Assembly (NCBI GenBank): GCA_028292345.1
Contig: JAQGMN010000149.1
Span: forward strand, 1 to 11,721
DNA: 11,721 nucleotides
Direction: 5' to 3'
Source of the DNA: Polaromonas sp.
Lineage (GTDB): Bacteria > Pseudomonadota > Gammaproteobacteria > Burkholderiales > Burkholderiaceae_C
The notes beneath the pieces were generated by a model. That model worked only from the letters and a program-made list of their open reading frames with translations, did not search any database and had not been told where the DNA came from. This document shows, piece after piece, positions 9,907 through 11,721 of this stretch (position 1 is its first letter; every line of letters starts with the position of its first letter). The translations under genes were made by a program, and so were the position numbers.

Positions 9907-10278
9907 TCAGGCGTTTTCAGAAAAGGCGGTATAGCTGGTTTCGTCCATCAGGGCATCGAGCTGCGACGCATCGGACAGCTTGACCTTGAAGAACCATCCG
10001 GCGCCCAGCGGGTCGGAATTGGCCAGCGACGGGTCGTCGCGCAGGGCTTCATTGACTTCAACCACTTCGCCGCTGACCGGCATGTACACATCGGCGGCGG
10101 CCTTGACCGACTCGACCACGCCGGCGGTGTCTTTCTGGGCAAAGGTGGCGCCGACTTCGGGCAGCTCGACAAACACCACATCGCCCAGCGCATCCTGCGC
10201 ATGGACGGTGATGCCAACGGTGGCGATGTCACCCTCGGTCTTGAGCCATTCGTGGTCTTCGGTGTACTTGACGGTCAT
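9907..10278 (-). CDS. gcvH: Glycine cleavage system H protein
   Basis: GcvH is the small lipoyl-carrier protein that shuttles the aminomethyl group from GcvP to GcvT and the reduced lipoyl arm to the L protein. It is 123 residues, within the family range. KYTEDHEWLK (4-13), GITVHAQDALGDVVFVELPE (22-41) and VESVKAAADVYMPVSGEVVEVN (55-76) are diagnostic; K59 in ESVKA is the lipoylation site. NSDPLGAGWFFKVKL (87-101) completes the domain. The ATG at 10278 has GGAG about 7 nt upstream. It lies 47 nt after the gcvT stop and 15 nt before gcvP. The reading frame continues upstream antisense to nothing real, so the ATG at 10278 is clearly the start. Confidence 0.96.
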   Translation of the reverse strand: MTVKYTEDHEWLKTEGDIATVGITVHAQDALGDVVFVELPEVGATFAQKDTAGVVESVKAAADVYMPVSGEVVEVNEALRDDPSLANSDPLGAGWFFKVKLSDASQLDALMDETSYTAFSENA

Positions 10279-10325
10279 GCGGGTTCTCCAGGAGGTGGGA
10301 TGAAAAAACGAAGCGAAAGGATAAA

Positions 10326-11480
10326 TCAGCCGCGGTGGTAGCGGGTCGGCACGAAGGGCATGGCCGCGACTTCCATCGGCACCGGCTTGCCGCGGACCAT
10401 GGCATTGACCCGCGTGCCAATGACCGCCAGTTCGGGGCTGACGTAGCCCATCGCGACAGGCTGGTTGATCGTGGGGCCGAGCAGTCCGCTGGTGACTTCG
10501 CCAACAGGCGCGCCGTCCAGACCGTGCAACGCGGTGTGGTCGCGCACAGGAATCCGTTCCAGCGCCATCAGGCCGACGCGCTTTCGCGCCAGGGTCGCCG
10601 GGTTGTCCAGCTGGGCCAGGATATTGTCGGCGCCGGGAAATCCGCCCGCGCGGGCGCCGCCGGTGCGCCGGACTTTTTGAATCGCCCAGTTCAGGCTGGC
10701 CTCGATGGGCGTGGTCGCGGTGTCGATGTCGTTGCCGTACAGGCACAGGCCGGCTTCCAGCCGCAGCGAGTTGCGCGCACCGAGGCCGACCGGCTTGACT
10801 TCGGGCTGGGCCAGCAGCGCGCGCGCCAGCGTGTCGGCTTGGGAAGCGTGAACGGAAATCTCGAAGCCGTCCTCGCCGGTGTAGCCGCTGCGGGTCAGGA
10901 AGCAGTCGAAGCCCGCCACGGTGAAACGGCCGCCGGTCATGAACACCAGTTGCTCCACGCCAGGCGCCAGGCGCTGCAGGGCGGTGACGGCCTGCGGCCC
11001 CTGCAGCGCCAGCAGCGCCATCTCGGGCATGGGAATGACCTCGCAGCGCTGGCCGATTCTGGCCTGAATGTGCGCAATGTCGCCCGCCTTGCAGGCGCCG
11101 TTGACGATGACGAAGATATCGCCGCCATTGGCGACATCGCGGTTGAAGAACATCAGGTCGTCGATGATGCCGCCGTCGTCGTTCAGCAGCAGGCCGTAGC
11201 GCTGCCTGCCCGGCGCCAGGCCGATCACATCGACCGGCATCAAAGTTTCAAAGGCGGCGGCGGCGTCCGGCCCGACCAGCCGCAGCTGGCCCATGTGCGA
11301 CACGTCGAACAGGCCGGCGCTGCTGCGCGTGTACAGGTGCTCGGCCATCAGGCCGGCCGGGTATTGCACCGGCATGGAATAGCCGGCAAACGGCACCATG
11401 CGGGCGCCAAGTTCCAGATGCAGATCGTTCAGCGGCGTGTTGAGCAGGGGGGCAGGGGGAGCTGACGGGGCAACGGACAT
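10326..11480 (-). CDS. gcvT: Glycine cleavage system T protein (aminomethyltransferase)
   Basis: GcvT releases ammonia from the aminomethyl-lipoyl arm of GcvH and passes the one-carbon unit to tetrahydrofolate, forming 5,10-methylene-THF. It is 384 residues. Characteristic segments are MVPFAGYSMPVQY (28-40), GLFDVSHMGQ (56-65), the Asp-bearing DGGIIDDLMFF (102-112), SGYTGEDGFEI (198-208), GARNSLRLEAGLCLYGND (234-251) and the C-terminal SGLLGPTINQPVAMGYV (331-347). The usual ARDSLR reads ARNSLR here. The ATG at 11480 is chosen because GGAG (11490-11487 on this strand) lies 6 nt upstream; an in-frame ATG at 11522 is inside the riboswitch expression-platform hairpin and would add 14 residues with no ribosome site. 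It is the first gene of gcvTHP and is controlled by the glycine riboswitch upstream. Confidence 0.95.
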   Translation of the reverse strand: MSVAPSAPPAPLLNTPLNDLHLELGARMVPFAGYSMPVQYPAGLMAEHLYTRSSAGLFDVSHMGQLRLVGPDAAAAFETLMPVDVIGLAPGRQRYGLLLNDDGGIIDDLMFFNRDVANGGDIFVIVNGACKAGDIAHIQARIGQRCEVIPMPEMALLALQGPQAVTALQRLAPGVEQLVFMTGGRFTVAGFDCFLTRSGYTGEDGFEISVHASQADTLARALLAQPEVKPVGLGARNSLRLEAGLCLYGNDIDTATTPIEASLNWAIQKVRRTGGARAGGFPGADNILAQLDNPATLARKRVGLMALERIPVRDHTALHGLDGAPVGEVTSGLLGPTINQPVAMGYVSPELAVIGTRVNAMVRGKPVPMEVAAMPFVPTRYHRG

Positions 11481-11486
11481 GGAATT

Positions 11487-11534
11487 CTCCAGGGGCAAAC
11501 ATGTTTCCATGGCCAAAGCCATGGGCTGCCCCTG
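11487..11534 (-). promoter_or_regulatory. Riboswitch expression platform sequestering the gcvT SD
   Basis: On the transcript CAGGGGCA (11534-11527) can pair over 8 bp with TGCCCCTG (11497-11490), whose last G is the first base of the GGAG Shine-Dalgarno (11490-11487). Between them lies a perfect 7-bp hairpin, CCATGGC/GCCATGG (11524-11507). There is no U-run after it, so translational control is more likely than termination. The first arm overlaps the P1 strand of aptamer 2, making the two pairings exclusive. Confidence 0.6.
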
Positions 11535-11623
11535 CTGTCCTCTTTACCTGAGAGATTCGCCTGGCGATGCAGGTTTGCTCCTTCGGTGGACCGCCTTGGC
11601 AGCGGCCTCTCTCCAGTAGGGAA
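11529..11623 (-). ncRNA. Glycine riboswitch, aptamer 2
   Basis: Reading 3' to lower coordinates, the transcript has TGGAGAGAGGCC (11615-11604), ACCGAAGGAGCAAA (11587-11574) and GCGAATCTCTCAGGTAAAG (11560-11542), then GGACAG: all the conserved blocks of the gcvT-type glycine aptamer in order and spacing. P1 can form between TTCCCTACT (11623-11615) and AGCAGGGG (11536-11529), with one mismatch. It precedes gcvT by about 50 nt, the expected place. Binding of glycine should stabilise P1 and release the gcvT ribosome site. Confidence 0.92.
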
Positions 11624-11624
11624 C

Positions 11625-11651
11625 GCCCTGCAGCATCAAACACTGCGGGGC
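11625..11651 (-). ncRNA. Extra hairpin linking the two glycine aptamers
   Basis: On the transcript GCCCCGCAG (11651-11643) and CTGCAGGGC (11633-11625) pair around a 9-nt loop, with one C-A mismatch. It occupies the linker between aptamer 1 and aptamer 2, where tandem glycine riboswitches commonly have only a short single-stranded linker. Confidence 0.5.
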
Positions 11652-11654
11652 GGT

Positions 11655-11721
11655 TGCCAGTCCTTTTGCCTGAGCGTTCAGTCCACCATTGGGGGTGGCG
11701 CATGCGCCTTCGGCGGTTTTC
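11655..11721 (-). ncRNA. Glycine riboswitch, aptamer 1 (partial at window end)
   Basis: The transcript contains GCCGAAGGCGC (near 11713-11703), a hairpin CCACC/GGTGG (around 11698-11684), then CTGAACGCTCAGGC (11681-11668) and AAAAGGACTGG, matching the 3' half of a second glycine aptamer. Its 5' half with the GGAGAG block must lie beyond the window. With aptamer 2 it forms the usual tandem glycine riboswitch. Confidence 0.85.

Noticed and set aside
10335..11465. 376-codon plus-strand frame opposite gcvT
   Set aside because: Gln/Arg/Ala-rich antisense frame of gcvT with no domain.
11497..11506. Perfect palindrome AAACATGTTT in the gcvT leader
   Set aside because: Short, within the transcribed leader, and between the arms of the larger hairpin; probably chance.
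11481..11522. Upstream ATG starts for gcvT
   Set aside because: They lie within the riboswitch hairpin, lack a Shine-Dalgarno, and precede a good GGAG-ATG at 11480.

Overview
The window is a gene-dense, high-GC stretch of a bacterial chromosome. Protein character (VanA/VanB, GcvP, FKBP and Nudix types), codon bias toward G/C in third positions, and a dispersed-repeat-like palindrome inside gcvP all point to a betaproteobacterium, most likely Comamonadaceae (Polaromonas/Rhodoferax/Variovorax-like). That assignment is from memory of the families, not from a search.

Layout. Positions 1-875 (+) hold the last codons of a LivG-type ABC ATPase and a complete LivF-type ATPase, overlapping by 8 nt: the 3' end of a branched-chain-amino-acid-type ABC importer operon. 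After a 182-bp gap with a weak terminator and a 12-bp perfect palindrome come vanA and vanB (1058-3173, +), the oxygenase and reductase of vanillate O-demethylase (vanillate to protocatechuate). A Nudix hydrolase with an interrupted Nudix box and an alpha/beta hydrolase follow (3285-5077, +), closely packed. A periplasmic FKBP-type prolyl isomerase (5133-5561) lies on the minus strand. It is divergent from a manganese catalase (5830-6792, +) across a 268-bp gap. A strong GC hairpin separates the catalase from the convergent glycine cleavage operon.

The minus-strand operon gcvT-gcvH-gcvP (11480 down to 6883) encodes the T, H and P proteins of the glycine cleavage system; the L protein is not in the window. 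A tandem glycine riboswitch lies upstream of gcvT: aptamer 2 is complete and aptamer 1 is cut by the window end. Its expression platform can be read: the strand that closes P1 of aptamer 2 can pair instead with bases abutting the gcvT Shine-Dalgarno, which predicts that glycine turns translation ON.

The most unusual signals are (i) an in-frame insertion of about 110-130 bp in gcvP, containing GC-rich palindromes and resembling a dispersed repeat, close to the PLP-lysine region; (ii) the mutually exclusive pairing in the gcvT leader, with an extra hairpin between the two aptamers; and (iii) a candidate operator palindrome before vanAB. No transposase, CRISPR array, tRNA or rRNA was seen, and no wholly novel multi-gene system is evident.
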